Source: Sepiola atlantica (taxonomy: Eukaryota; Mollusca; Cephalopoda; Sepiida; Sepiolidae). Taken from it: a stretch of 64,000 nt of DNA. Positions 1 through 10,484 of this stretch are shown in pieces. The stretch covers positions 49,846,825 through 49,910,824 of the forward strand of contig OY744544.1 in assembly GCA_963556195.1 (NCBI GenBank), written 5' to 3'. The notes beneath the pieces are model-generated. The model worked only from the letters and a program-made list of their open reading frames with translations, was not told where the DNA came from and searched no databases. Every line of letters starts with the position of its first letter. The stretch's first letter is position 1. A program made the position numbers and the translations under genes.

Positions 1-74
1 ATAACATTCAGTTGATGTTTCAATTCTCTTCGTTTATTTTATTACTAGAATGACAATGTCTGAAAAAAGGTGAA

Positions 75-75
<1 letters not shown>

Positions 76-131
<56 letters not shown>
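76..131. repeat. (AT)n microsatellite
   Basis: An uninterrupted AT dinucleotide run of about 55 bases. It is the first of roughly two dozen such tracts in the window. It lies just past the end of the non-LTR retrotransposon remnant at 150-690. Confidence 0.95.
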
Positions 132-140
<9 letters not shown>

Positions 141-149
141 AACTTAGTT

Positions 150-690
150 CACCCCAAATAAGGCAAGTTACCACTGTAGACGTAACGGGCTACTGAGAAT
201 TAGGGAGATGTGCGGTGGAATGTCTGTTTACATTAGTTTTAAATTTCTGCATGTCAGTACAATCAAGGAAACAGGAAGCAGAGAGGGAGTTCCAAAGGCT
301 CGCGGGAAGAAGCTATTGGAGTAGAAGGCTGTCTGTCATCTGACAACCTCAACATTGAATGGATAGGATTTAGCTGATTACGAGGTGGACGAGTTTACTT
401 ACGTCGAGGGTGCACCAGAACATCAAGTTCATCGGAGAACATTCCATTAAAGTACTTGTAAAGCAAGCAAAACGATGCAACATTGTAGTGATGGGACAGG
501 GGCTGAAACTTGATGGATAGTGAGTCACCTATTAGATTGGCGACCCTTATTGGACCTTATCTAAGAGGGAGAGACTAGTTGATGGTGCACCAGCCCATAT
601 GTGACAACCATACTCCGCGCATGGGCGGATGGTGGCTTTGTAGAAATGTAAGATAGTGTCAGGTGTTTCAAATTCCTTGCATTCAACACG
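150..690 (-). pseudogene. Non-LTR retrotransposon reverse transcriptase C-terminus, decayed
   Basis: Read on the minus strand, this segment gives pieces typical of the region after the reverse transcriptase core in jockey/CR1-type LINEs. One frame reads TIRPCAEYGCHIWAGAPS followed by a leucine-rich stretch. After a frame change come FQPLSHHYNVASF and YKYFNGMFSDEL, and then a Trp-Asn-Ser-Leu motif near the C-terminus. In the family this part follows the catalytic palm. No catalytic domain or endonuclease is present here, so it is a 5'-truncated copy, the usual result of incomplete target-primed reverse transcription. At least one frameshift and several stops break it, so it cannot make a product. 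The clade is inferred; the fragment class is clear. Similar remnants lie at 5354-5450, 7890-8900 and 54990-55535. Confidence 0.8.
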
Positions 691-996
691 TAATCAGCGA
701 CCCCACTGTCATGATCTGCCCCTTGGATAGTTTCGTAAACATGCTAGCTGCGTTTTGTTTGGTTTTATTTACATTTTTCGTATTTTCCGAATTATAAATC
801 GGCTTGTATTTTTTATAAACTTGTTAAACATAGAAATAGGCTGCCGAAACGAATTCGAGGGTTTAGCGGGCCCCTCTGAACCGACTTATCGAGCCGTGAG
901 CATTTTCTCTGGTCGCATTTATATCGATATTTATCGACAAGATTAACTTGTTTCCATGATTTTAGTTATTGTTATGTAACAATTCAATTCACTAAA
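691..996. other. Unassigned AT-rich segment
   Basis: I recognise no gene or element here. A short open frame at 755-946 has no family features. The segment is single-copy spacer between the LINE remnant and the 84-bp array. Confidence 0.5.
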
Positions 997-2264
997 TAAT
1001 TGAAAGAGAAAACGATACTGTAACAATTAAATGTTACTTTTCAAATCTTATTTGCCAAAATATTAACAGAATAATAAAAATAATTGAAAGAGAAAACGAT
1101 ACTGTAACAATTAAATGCAACTTTTCAAATCTTATTTGCCAAAATATTAACAGAATAATAAAAATAATTGAAAGAGAAAACGATACTGTAACAATTAAAT
1201 GCAACTTTTCAAATCTTATTTGCCAAAATATTAACAGCATAATAAAAATAATTGAAAGAGAAAACGATACTGTAAAAATTAAATGCAACTTTTCAAATCT
1301 TATTTGCCAAACTATTAACAGCATAATAAAAATAATTGAAAGAGAAAACGATACTGTAACAATTAAATGTTACTTTTCAAATCTTATTTGCCAAAATATT
1401 AACAGCATAATAAATATAATTGAAAGAGAAAACGATACTGTAACAATTAAATGTTACTTTTCAAATCTTATTTGCCAAACTATTAACAGCATAATAAAAA
1501 TAATTGAAAGAGAAAACGATACTGTAACAATTAAATGTTACTTTTCAAATCTTATTTGCCAAAATATTAACAGAATAATAAAAATAATTGAAAGAGAAAA
1601 CGATACTGTAACAATTAAATGTTACTTTTCAAATCTTATTTGCCAAAATATTAACAGCATAATAAATATAATTGAAAGAGAAAACGATACTGTAACAATT
1701 AAATGTTACTTTTCAAATCTTATTTGCCAAACTATTAACAGCATAATAAAAATAATTGAAAGAGAAAACGATACTGTAACAATTAAATGTTACTTTTCAA
1801 ATCTTATTTGCCAAAATATTAACAGAATAATAAAAATAATTGAAAGAGAAAACGATACTGTAACAATTAAATGCAACTTTTCAAATCTTATTTGCCAAAA
1901 TATTAACAGAATAATAAAAATAATTGAAAGAGAAAACGATACTGTAACAATTAAATGCAACTTTTCAAATCTTATTTGCCAAAATATTAACAGCATAATA
2001 AAAATAATTGAAAGAGAAAACGATACTGTAACAATTAAATGCAACTTTTCAAATCTTATTTGCCAAACTATTAACAGCATAATAAATATAATTGAAAGAG
2101 AAACCGATACTGTAACAATTAAATGCAACTTTTCAAATCTTATTTGCCAAAATATTAACAGCATAATAAATATAATTGAAAGAGAAATAGATACTGTAAC
2201 AATTAAATGCAACTTTTCAAATCTTTTTTGCCAAAATATTAACAATATAATAAAAATAATTTAA
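997..2264. repeat. 84-bp minisatellite, 15 copies
   Basis: Fifteen tandem units of exactly 84 bp begin at taattgaaagagaaaacg. Units differ at a few sites: TT or CA after aaatg, A or C in the aaaNtatt block, A or C in cagNata, and A or T before the next unit. Because 84 is divisible by 3, the minus strand stays open across units and spells a repeated 28-residue hydrophobic peptide (for example LLIFWQIRFEKLH). I see no promoter, start context or family match, so the frame is probably a by-product of unit length. Units 5-7 are repeated as units 8-10, and units 1-3 match units 10-12, which shows block duplications. Confidence 0.95.
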
Positions 2265-2818
2265 AGACGTTCCATCGATTTTTTTTTTCACACTTATTTT
2301 TTGATAACTTATATTTATTCATTTAATTATTTTTATAAGAAAATAAATATTTTCTTAAAAAAACTTATTAATAGAAAAGACAAAAAACGGGGAACAATTA
2401 GAAAACAAAAATGAAAGTTTAAGACACCGTCGGGTAAATACAGCCAGTTACTACTAAACTACATTTAACACAAATAAAATGAATATTCAGGCAATTTGGG
2501 GTTAGGGTTTGTTTTGCGATCGAGAGTTGGAAAACAGTTAAACACTTTTTTATACCGATAAATACATAAGTATATAGATGGATCATTTTGGTGACTTTAT
2601 TCTTCTTTTGTGGACAGAGTGCAGTGTTAATTCTTAAAACAATTAAATGGCGGTAAATATTTTATCAGACAGAATAACTGCACAAAAATGAGTCATATTT
2701 AAAAATATATACAAAAGGTAACATTGGGGGCTTTTTAGCATTGATTAACTTTCTATATTTGGTATCTTCGCCTTTCTAGGAATGTGCTCGGTGGCCTTTC
2801 GTTTTATGCATATACAGA

Positions 2819-2825
<7 letters not shown>
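2265..2825. other. Unassigned AT-rich spacer
   Basis: AT-rich sequence without a recognisable gene, element terminus or repeat. It separates the 84-bp array from the TA array. Confidence 0.5.
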
Positions 2826-2858
<33 letters not shown>

Positions 2859-3229
2859 AAAACGCATATATATATATATAAAGATATATATAGAGATATA
2901 TATATATATATACATTTATGTATATATATATACGTATATAGATTTATGTATGTATATACGTATATAGATGTATATATGTATATACATCTATATACAGTTA
3001 TGTATGTATATACATATAAATTTATGTACGTATATGCATATAAAGATTTATATATGTATATATACATTTACGTATATATATACATATATAGATTCATATA
3101 TGTGTGTATATATATATATTTATGTATGTATATACATATATAGATTTATATATATATATATGTGTGTATATACATATATAGATTTATATATATATGTATA
3201 TATATATATTTATGTGTGTATATACATAC

Positions 3230-3261
<32 letters not shown>

Positions 3262-3284
3262 TTATGTGTGTATATACATACACA

Positions 3285-3323
<39 letters not shown>

Positions 3324-3440
3324 TTATGTGTGTATATACATACACATATATATATATATATATATTTATATATATGTGTGTATATACACAGTTATGTATT
3401 TATATACATATATAAATTTATATACATACTCTTTCACCTT
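2826..3440. repeat. Imperfect TA/TATGTA array
   Basis: About 600 bases of TA dinucleotides are interrupted by tatgtgtgtatatacatac-type units that recur at intervals of roughly 50-80 bases. The Tyr-Ile open frames on both strands are simple translations of this repeat and are not genes. Confidence 0.95.
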
Positions 3441-4250
3441 TTCGCCTTTTATTCGCGGCATGATCCCATTTGAAAACTGTACACAGGCAACATTCCTACG
3501 TTTAAATTTGAGCGATTCTTTTGAAAACATACCGTTTCTTAAATCTATTTAAATAGATAAAATACGATTTTCTTTTTTCTTTTTTCCACTTCAATAATTT
3601 CGTTTCATGCCATTCAGGCAAAGTTCTTTTATTCCCAAATTCTATTTATTTTATTTCTTTTTAAAAACGTTTGCTTTTAAAAAACTAATAAATAGATAAA
3701 TACATACGTATGAAAACTGTGAAAAATTTCATTAATGTCCGCACCTAGCAATCATTTCACTTCATTGAAAACTATCCTGCTGGAATTTAACGATGAAATG
3801 ATATCAATTTAACGATGAAACTCGACTTGAATAGTAAATGTAACCGATTGACTCTATTGCTAACTATCTTTTTAGCCAAATTATAGAAACCACCACAACA
3901 TGGCAGCTGTGATGTGTGTTAAAATCCCAGGCCCTTTCAAAGAACGGTAAATAAAGAGTAACTGCGATTGAGATTAAAAAGCCATTATTAAGCGAACCGA
4001 CCATAGTTATGCGATACTTTCTATACTACGTGATTTTCGGTCCCATTTTTTACACTTAATGTGAAAATCATTTTACTTCAGCAGATCAAGATTTTGAAAT
4101 ATAAAAACATACCAGAAATTCCTATATTCTGATCTCTTCGAGGTCGAATGGAACGCACACTGGTAAATATTGAACGGATTCAATCTCAGAAAATTTAGAG
4201 AATATTTTGTAAAAGACACCCACGGGTTATAAACCGATGTTACAATACCG
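3441..4250. other. Unassigned spacer
   Basis: Nothing recognisable on either strand: no long frame, no tandem unit and no element end. Confidence 0.5.
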
Positions 4251-4262
4251 ATTAGGGTGAAC

Positions 4263-4282
4263 GTTAGGGTTAGGGTTAGGGT
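4263..4282 (+). repeat. Short interstitial TTAGGG telomere-like repeat
   Basis: About three tandem copies of the animal telomere unit TTAGGG, preceded by attagggtgaacg and followed by a T run. A related ggggttaggg string lies near 2500. This is too short for a telomere and may be a repair scar or chance. Confidence 0.6.
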
Positions 4283-4324
4283 TTTTTTTTACTTTAGATT
4301 CATTGCAATTCAAATAAAAAACTA

Positions 4325-4500
4325 ATTCAGATTATTTGAATTATAGGACTACTGTCCTCATCTTGGATGTTACTCTAACAACGTTTCGACCGATGTAATC
4401 TCCAACCATATTCAGGTGCATCTTGTCGAACTCGGGAATCTTTCTGTCCAACTCAGAAATCTGTACGGAATTTCGAATGGAACCCATTATTCAATTCGCA
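4325..4500 (-). mobile_element. Terminal-repeat unit with hammerhead-like hairpin (copy 1)
   Basis: Matches the units at 4600-4800 (opposite strand) and 5455-5650 (same strand). On the minus strand it holds CTGAATA, then a hairpin with wobble-paired arms GGTTG and CGGTC, then GAAACG. The other copies have the same layout with better pairing. Repeats in direct and inverted orientation that carry hammerhead motifs are known for Penelope-like elements, so I infer that class. No protein remnant is attached. Confidence 0.5.
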
Positions 4501-4599
4501 AGGACCAGTGACATGCCAGATATAAGTGCTAATTAATAATCTGTTATAAGTAACAGTCTTCTGGAGGTTGAAGTACGGGCGATATTAAGAATACAATTA

Positions 4600-4800
4600 C
4601 GAATTACTTAAGGCCTGTAACCGGACATGGCTGACGGAACAAGAGAAGCTATCCTCGTGGATTAAATAAAAGGTTCTGTTTGAAATTCCGTAGATTCCTG
4701 AGTTCAACAAGATTCATATAAAGAAGGTTGGAGGTTACATCGGCCGAAACGTTAAACAAAATCTGAGTATAAAAACCTAGCTATTTAAAGTAACGCTGAC
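4600..4800 (+). mobile_element. Terminal-repeat unit with hammerhead-like hairpin (copy 2)
   Basis: Inverted relative to the copies at 4325-4500 and 5455-5650. The core at about 4718-4753 reads AAAGA, then an imperfect hairpin, then GAAACGTT. The first hammerhead box is degenerate here. The shared flanks include a ggaatttc-type block and a gagttcgac-type block. Class inferred as Penelope-like. Confidence 0.5.
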
Positions 4801-5353
4801 TTCAGTTGTGACAAAATAGCGCATCATCCAAGCGGATCATGCGCTATTTTGGAAAAAAGATCTGTTGGAATAAAAATCGAACACATTTGTAGAAAAGAAA
4901 AACTGATAAAAAAGAATATGTTTTAATTCAGCAAACGTAGAAAATCTTTGATGGTTGAAACGAATTTCGAAACGCAGGTCAGTGAATTTGACAGGAAACA
5001 GATTCTATCAGGTCATCCCATAAGTTATGTCCGGACTTTAATTCTCTGACATTTTATAATAAATACGAATGCATAATAGAGTTAAATAATATTTATATAT
5101 AATATGTGGAAGTTTCAAAAATGAAATAAAATTTCAGACACAATTGAATGGTTAATACATGGAATTAGTGGATAAGCATGTTACAGACTACTTAAAATAA
5201 TAACACAAACACTTCAATTATCAATCTAGCGATAGTCCATCACTTCGAATATGATAAACTTCTTTTTGACAAACAGTATGGGTTTAGGTAATTCTGCATA
5301 CGGTCATCTTTGAACGCATATACTATACATTTGATAAGGCAGATGAAGCAAGG
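4801..5353. other. Unassigned spacer
   Basis: AT-rich, without a recognised element. It separates the second terminal-repeat unit from the small LINE fragment. Confidence 0.45.
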
Positions 5354-5450
5354 GCAGAAGCGCTTGACATATTCAAGGCCTTTGACAAGGTCTGGCATTA
5401 AACTCTTCTCAGGAAAATTAATTCCTACAGTATTATTGGATGAATATTTA
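5354..5450 (+). pseudogene. Short non-LTR reverse transcriptase fragment
   Basis: The plus strand reads ALDIFKAFDKVWH, then a stop, then TLLRKINSYS. This is the conserved segment around the first catalytic aspartate of LINE reverse transcriptases (the D-x-x-K-A-F-D region). Only about 30 residues remain. It lies directly beside the terminal-repeat unit at 5455, which may mark a junction between two insertions. Confidence 0.75.
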
Positions 5451-5454
5451 TTTG

Positions 5455-5650
5455 TAAGATTTCGACTATTCGGACTACTGTTCTCATTTTGAGTGTTGTA
5501 ATTACAACGTTTCGGTCGCTGTAACCTCCGGCCTTCTTCAGGTGTATATTTTAGAACTCGAGAATATTTCTGTCGAACTCGGGAATCTGGACGGAATTTC
5601 GAATGGAATCCTTTATTTAATCCACGGGGGTGGTATGCTCCCGTTTAATC
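5455..5650 (-). mobile_element. Terminal-repeat unit with hammerhead-like hairpin (copy 3)
   Basis: The best preserved of the three local copies. On the minus strand at 5508-5541 it reads CTGAAGA, one extra A, arms GGCCG and CGACC around a ten-base loop, then GAAACGTT. CTGANGA and GAAA are the two conserved boxes of hammerhead ribozymes. The extra base before the stem is a departure from the canonical fold. Penelope-like origin is inferred. Confidence 0.5.
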
Positions 5651-5807
5651 AGCCCAAAATTCAGAAACAGAATATCTAGCTTTTCTTTGTAAAACTTTCC
5701 ACTTTTAACTTCCCTGACTGAGAAGTTATTTAATATGAATATAAATATTAGTGTTAATACTAGCGAAGCAAACGTTTTTTCGTCATTTTTGATGCGTGTG
5801 TATATAC

Positions 5808-5965
5808 GGCATAGCGGTAAAAAGCTTGGATTCGAGTGATTCGTGTCTATTGTTCGAATCGTTCGACCAACGGTAAAGTTACTTCATCCGCACTGATGGT
5901 TGTTGGTTAAAACATGAAACCCATGTGTGTCTATGGATATTAAATATATTTATGAACAAATTATT
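5808..5965 (+). mobile_element. tRNA-derived SINE, probable
   Basis: The head resembles a degenerate tRNA gene: an A-box-like tagcggtaaaaagcttgga and a B-box-like tgttcgaatcg at 5851. The body then continues through gttggttaaaacatgaaacc to an AT-rich end. The 3' part resembles that of the SINE at 62700-62820 (atgtgtgtctatggat against catgtctgtggat). A family of tRNA-related SINEs sharing a central domain is known from cephalopods; membership is inferred. Confidence 0.55.
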
Positions 5966-5974
5966 AAAAAGTGA

Positions 5975-6085
5975 TCATATACATATACATATATATACAC
6001 ACACATATATATATACATATATATATATGTATATAGATATATAGTTAGACTGTAGTCATTAAGAATTACACACACATATATGTAC

Positions 6086-6122
<37 letters not shown>

Positions 6123-6225
6123 GTTAGACTGTAGTCATTACGATTTACACACATATATATATACATATATATATATATATGTATATATATATAGTTAGAC
6201 TGTAGTCATTAAGATTTACACACAC

Positions 6226-6277
<52 letters not shown>

Positions 6278-6290
6278 GTGTGTGTGTGTC
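5975..6290. repeat. TA-rich minisatellite with a tagttagactgtagtcatt core
   Basis: Three copies of the core near 6043, 6121 and 6194 are embedded in TA and TATG runs with a period of about 75 bases, ending in a short TG run near 6280. Confidence 0.85.
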
Positions 6291-6300
6291 TGTGTGAATA

Positions 6301-6820
6301 TTAATGACTTCAGCCTAACTGCATTTGAAATGAAGATGCTTGCAAATATCTGTTTCATTATAAGAAGGACATATACAAAATGATTGGCAAAAGAACAGAA
6401 TATTCCTATGACTCGAGATGACGCGTGCGTGTCAATATATTGAGTTATGCTTTGAAAGAATGATTTAAATGATTTGTAATTCGTGAAATCAATAAAAAAT
6501 AATAAAAAATTACAAAACGAAAAAGTTTATGTTTCATTCTAAACGATTTGTACTCATTTTCTTAATGGGTTTATATGTTTCCTAATATATATATATATAT
6601 ATTATAGATCCTAGGTAAACAAATAGGAGAAGGAAAGACTGTGAAAAGTACAGGTATAGTAAACACATAAACCGATAGCACAACGAACATTTTTACAATT
6701 ATTTCCCCCCCAAATAACAAATATCGAAATATATGAGTATTTATAGTGAAGAATAATTAATGAATGAATTCGACAACATTTAAATTATAATATTCTTTAA
6801 ATAGAACGATTTCAAGAAAC
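6301..6820. other. Unassigned AT-rich spacer
   Basis: Contains a short AT run at about 6583-6603. No gene or element end was seen. Confidence 0.45.
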
Positions 6821-6821
6821 A

Positions 6822-7139
6822 TTATCAAAAAGATATCTTAATAGAAAATGAAAAATTGAAAAAACAGTAATATAATTTGCGGTTTAAAAATTACTTTAAC
6901 TAGAAAAAAGTTTAATGATAGTAATAATAATTATATTATTATAATGATATTAATTATAATGTGAAAGATAATATTATTATTTTCTACGATATTATTATTG
7001 TTTTTATTATTATTTTTTTGTTAAGGTTATTATTTTATAACTATGATTAGATTTACTTTTACTAAGTGTAATTGTAAAACTGTAAATTATATTACTGTTT
7101 TTTCAAATTTTTATTTTCAGTTAAGATATCTTTTTGATA
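6822..7139. repeat. Foldback element with about 57-bp inverted arms
   Basis: The left arm at 6822-6880 (ttatcaaaaagatatctta and onward) and the right arm at 7082-7139 (ending gatatctttttgataa) are inverted copies with few mismatches. The 200-base interior is AT-rich and non-coding. The layout resembles a MITE or foldback transposon. A second, perfect palindrome follows directly. Confidence 0.75.
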
Positions 7140-7142
7140 AAG

Positions 7143-7236
7143 TATTTTGATTATTATTAGTAAAATGAAATAAAAGAATAAAATAATTTCTATTATTTTA
7201 TTCTTTTATTTCATTTTACTAATAATAATCAAAATA
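7143..7236. repeat. Perfect 44-bp inverted repeat with a 6-bp loop
   Basis: Arms 7143-7186 and 7193-7236 are exact reverse complements around tttcta. The arms contain tattttgattattattag. DNA of this shape can extrude a cruciform. The perfect match suggests a recent origin or ongoing arm homogenisation. Confidence 0.95.
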
Positions 7237-7697
7237 TTGTAGAAAAACTATTGTAAGAGATTTAAAAATAAAAATACATTCATAAATTCAAATTTAATTA
7301 AATGAAAAATATTTTATATATATATATATATACCTTTTTAAAATATAATCAACTGCAAGCATATGTTTACAAACCAGTGCAGGTTAAAATAAAAATATAA
7401 TATTATTAATATAATTAATTATATATTTTCCTAAAATATTATGCACAAATATTATACAAAAAAAAATTAAAGTTTGTTTCATCTCAGCAACCAACAAATA
7501 AAATAATACACCAATATATATCGTTAATACAACCATTAGATGGGATTCATATTTAACAATAAAGCGCTATACAGACCCAGTTTTACGTTTGGACGCATTA
7601 AGATAGACAAACGTATTTAGATATAAATTTAGATACTCAAAGACATCGATATATAAGTCTACTTAGACATATATTCACATACACACATATATATACA

Positions 7698-7764
<67 letters not shown>

Positions 7765-7889
7765 ATACACAATCGGAAAAACCGTAAGAAAAAATAATAC
7801 TTACCTGTACATATGTTCGATAAAGACAAAGTAAATCTCTCCAGAACGGGAAAATCCAGTATATATGTAAGTAATTTGATTTTTAAGAG
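7237..7889. other. AT-rich spacer with an (AT)n tract at about 7692-7770
   Basis: No coding trace. An AT dinucleotide run of about 80 bases ends near 7770, about 120 bases from the downstream end of the following LINE remnant. Confidence 0.6.
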
Positions 7890-8900
7890 GACGGTGAAAC
7901 AAGAATTTGTTTACATTGGACTTGAAAACAACTATGTTGTAGTCATCTAGGAAGCAGCCCAGCACTTTGTGTTCCATATTCGGGTAGTTCTAGGAAATAA
8001 ATGGAGGCTCCGTGTAGTTTTGGGTACACAGAGGCAGAAGGAGGAATCATTGACAGTGGCTGTAGCTAGACTGGTTTTTGTTGGGAATGTTTAACATGGG
8101 GAAACTATAGATTAGAACTCAATCAAGAACCTACCGTGAAAATAACGATAAAATAGAGAAAGACGAGCAACATCTCTTCTGTTAGAAAAAGCCTTTAGGG
8201 AAGAGAAGAGGACATTAGCAAATAGATTTAGAAGTCAGTTTTGTACTCTGTCATGCAGGAAAGGTCTCTGAGTGTCACCACCCCAGATGTAGCAACAGTA
8301 CTCTATCTTAGCACATATTTTACACTTATACAAGCAGTAGAATAGTCCAACCATTTTTCCAACAACGGATTTAATATAAGCCTATTATTTCAAGTATGAA
8401 GCTTGTTATGCAGGGGTCTTCCTCAAGAAGAGAGCGATTACTTTCGATTGGGGTGAAGTGAGGATCCGAGCGTTGCTTGTCAAAGAAGCCAAGCTTGGTT
8501 TTAGACGTATTAAAAGTAACTAACCGCCTTTTCCCCAATTTTCCAGGTCGAGAAAGAGAAAATTAGATGCATTAATGCCCCTCGAAGTGTTTATATAGAT
8601 GGTTGTGTCGGTGCATAAATGTCGACGAATTAGTTTTGAATGTGATGTGAGAGATCATTGATGAAGATCAGGAAAACAGTTGGGCCCAGAATAGATCCTT
8701 AAGGCACAATGGTGTTGATACCATGTCCTTCAGACTTCTGTCCATAAACGACTACTTTTCTAAACATCAGCGAGAAAGGATTTGATGGTTCAGAGGACAT
8801 TTCCAGATATTCCATAGCTAGCAAGCTTGTGAAGTAGACCTGTAAGCCACACCATATCAAAGGCGTTTGCTATCTCAACAGCTATATTGTTAATAGATTC
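7890..8900 (-). pseudogene. Non-LTR retrotransposon reverse transcriptase remnant
   Basis: The minus strand, read from about 8885 downward, gives IANAFDMVWLTGLLHKLASY, the first-aspartate segment of a LINE reverse transcriptase. After frame changes come a Gly-Pro-Thr-Val-Phe-Leu-Ile-Phe-Ile-Asn-Asp-Leu segment and then parts of the C-terminal region. The order along the strand matches a jockey/CR1-type polymerase. Many stops and at least three frame changes occur, and the catalytic YxDD box is not clearly legible. No endonuclease or ORF1 is present. It once encoded the enzyme that copies element RNA into nicked host DNA; this copy is inert. Confidence 0.8.
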
Positions 8901-9780
8901 ACTGAAAATAGGACAAAACACTATTAGTCTATTTCTGCTCGACATATTTCTTATTTATTTAATTATTGTTTACTAAATTACGTTATTTATTTTATTTACA
9001 ATCTATTTAACATTAAAATATTAATTCTAATCTCTTTAGTTTAATTTATTAATTGACCTGACGCAATCTCCCCTCGCGTAATTGTGATATAAATGACACA
9101 TTTGCTTAATCGGGGATATTTTGTGGTGATAGCGACATTTTCGTTGCTTTCATAACTACGTCTGGTATTAAATTAAAGTTATTCATCAATATTTAATTTA
9201 ATTTATTCAACAATATTAAAAAAATGCTATCATAGATTGAAATGTAAATTATATTAGGTAAATACGTATATTTCGTTCTCCGGCAACATAAAATAGTCCA
9301 GATTTTTATAAAACCCTCATGATAAAACAACTAGATAATGATGCACCATAAAATGGTTCGTTTCACTTTGGTGGCGCCCGTCACTACCGTCTTAAAACCA
9401 TTACTATGTTTTGAATGAAATAGCGTGGCTTTTTATTAAAATGATTGTTCATAAACTGACATTCGTACTTTTATTTTACTAATACGATCCATTCAAATTT
9501 AATTTTTATTTAGCATCTATTAACAGTAGAAACACGATGTACATAAATACGTTTAGCCTAACCGTGATATCACCCTCTGTTCTGTTTTTACTATGAACGA
9601 GCGTAACCAGTTATTGTTTTAACTATGTATGTTTTTCTTTTATATTTTTTACATTCTGACATTTTCGCTTAGAGTAATATTTTTAAATACATTTTATTTA
9701 TTGTATTTATGAATTATTTTATGTAGACTTGCTCAACAGTTTTAGTGCAATTCATTCTATAAAGATATATATATAAATTT
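8901..9780. other. Unassigned AT-rich spacer
   Basis: No coding trace, array or element terminus recognised. Confidence 0.45.
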
Positions 9781-10016
9781 ATTTTTTAGTTTTTTAGTTA
9801 TTACTCGCCGTCCAAGAATCCACTGAAAGTACATGCCTTAGGGTACTTGGATAAGTATATTTCATTTTGATCAAAGAGGGAAGAAAAATATCGTTGGTTG
9901 TCTGTTTGGGATAGACGACTTTATTTTATTGTATTTATAACTTGACCGTGTATCTATATTATAAAAGCGTAGTTACTGTCTCTATGTTCACGAACTTTTA
10001 CGGTTTTGGAGATAAA

Positions 10017-10018
<2 letters not shown>
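9781..10018. mobile_element. Fragments related to the mini-Helitron at 46160
   Basis: The string gataagtatatttcatttt near 9852 recurs near 46360 with one or two changes. From 9952 the sequence tctatattataaaagcgtag and a later ttttggagataaaccat resemble the 5' part of the 46160 element. The order of the parts differs from that element, so two partial copies or a rearrangement are likely. Confidence 0.4.

Positions 10019-10087
<69 letters not shown>
10019..10087. repeat. (AT)n microsatellite
   Basis: AT dinucleotide run of about 68 bases, starting directly after the Helitron-like 5' fragment. Confidence 0.95.
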
Positions 10088-10090
<3 letters not shown>

Positions 10091-10484
10091 TTCATATGTA
10101 TCCCGGGGAATTAAATTTAATATTATGAAGTGTAAAAATGAATAAAAAGGTAATATGGTGTCATGGGCTGACTCAATACAGAGTTCCTCGTTCAATCCTA
10201 TGCAACAGCGGGTAGTTCTGCTAGAATACAATACATTATGTATCCATTCCTGCGAAAAACTAGCGTGGCTAATCTCGAGTATTTACGTTGAAAAAAGGCA
10301 AACAATTGAACTTGACTCATTTTCAGTATTTGTGTTGAAAACGAGCAACAAATTGAGTTTGACTAATTATTTATTTTGATTTAAAAAAATAAAAACTCGA
10401 CAAATTGATATTTAACTCATAATTTGAGTCTTCCATAGCAAGGCTACTTGTTTGAGCATGCTCACTATCGGTGTTTTACATTGT
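10088..10484. other. Unassigned spacer
   Basis: Contains two or three diverged copies of a short motif (caattgaacttgactcattt and relatives near 10303, 10350 and 10395). No element assigned. Confidence 0.4.

Noticed and set aside
1790..2245. 151-residue hydrophobic repeat protein on the minus strand
   Set aside because: Produced by an 84-bp tandem unit whose length is divisible by three; no start context, family match or flanking gene structure.
2782..3552. Tyr-Ile-rich open frames
   Set aside because: Translations of TA repeats in several frames and both strands. The same applies to frames in the TA arrays near 12.7-13.4, 18.9-19.3, 21.9, 22.4 and 58.5 kb.
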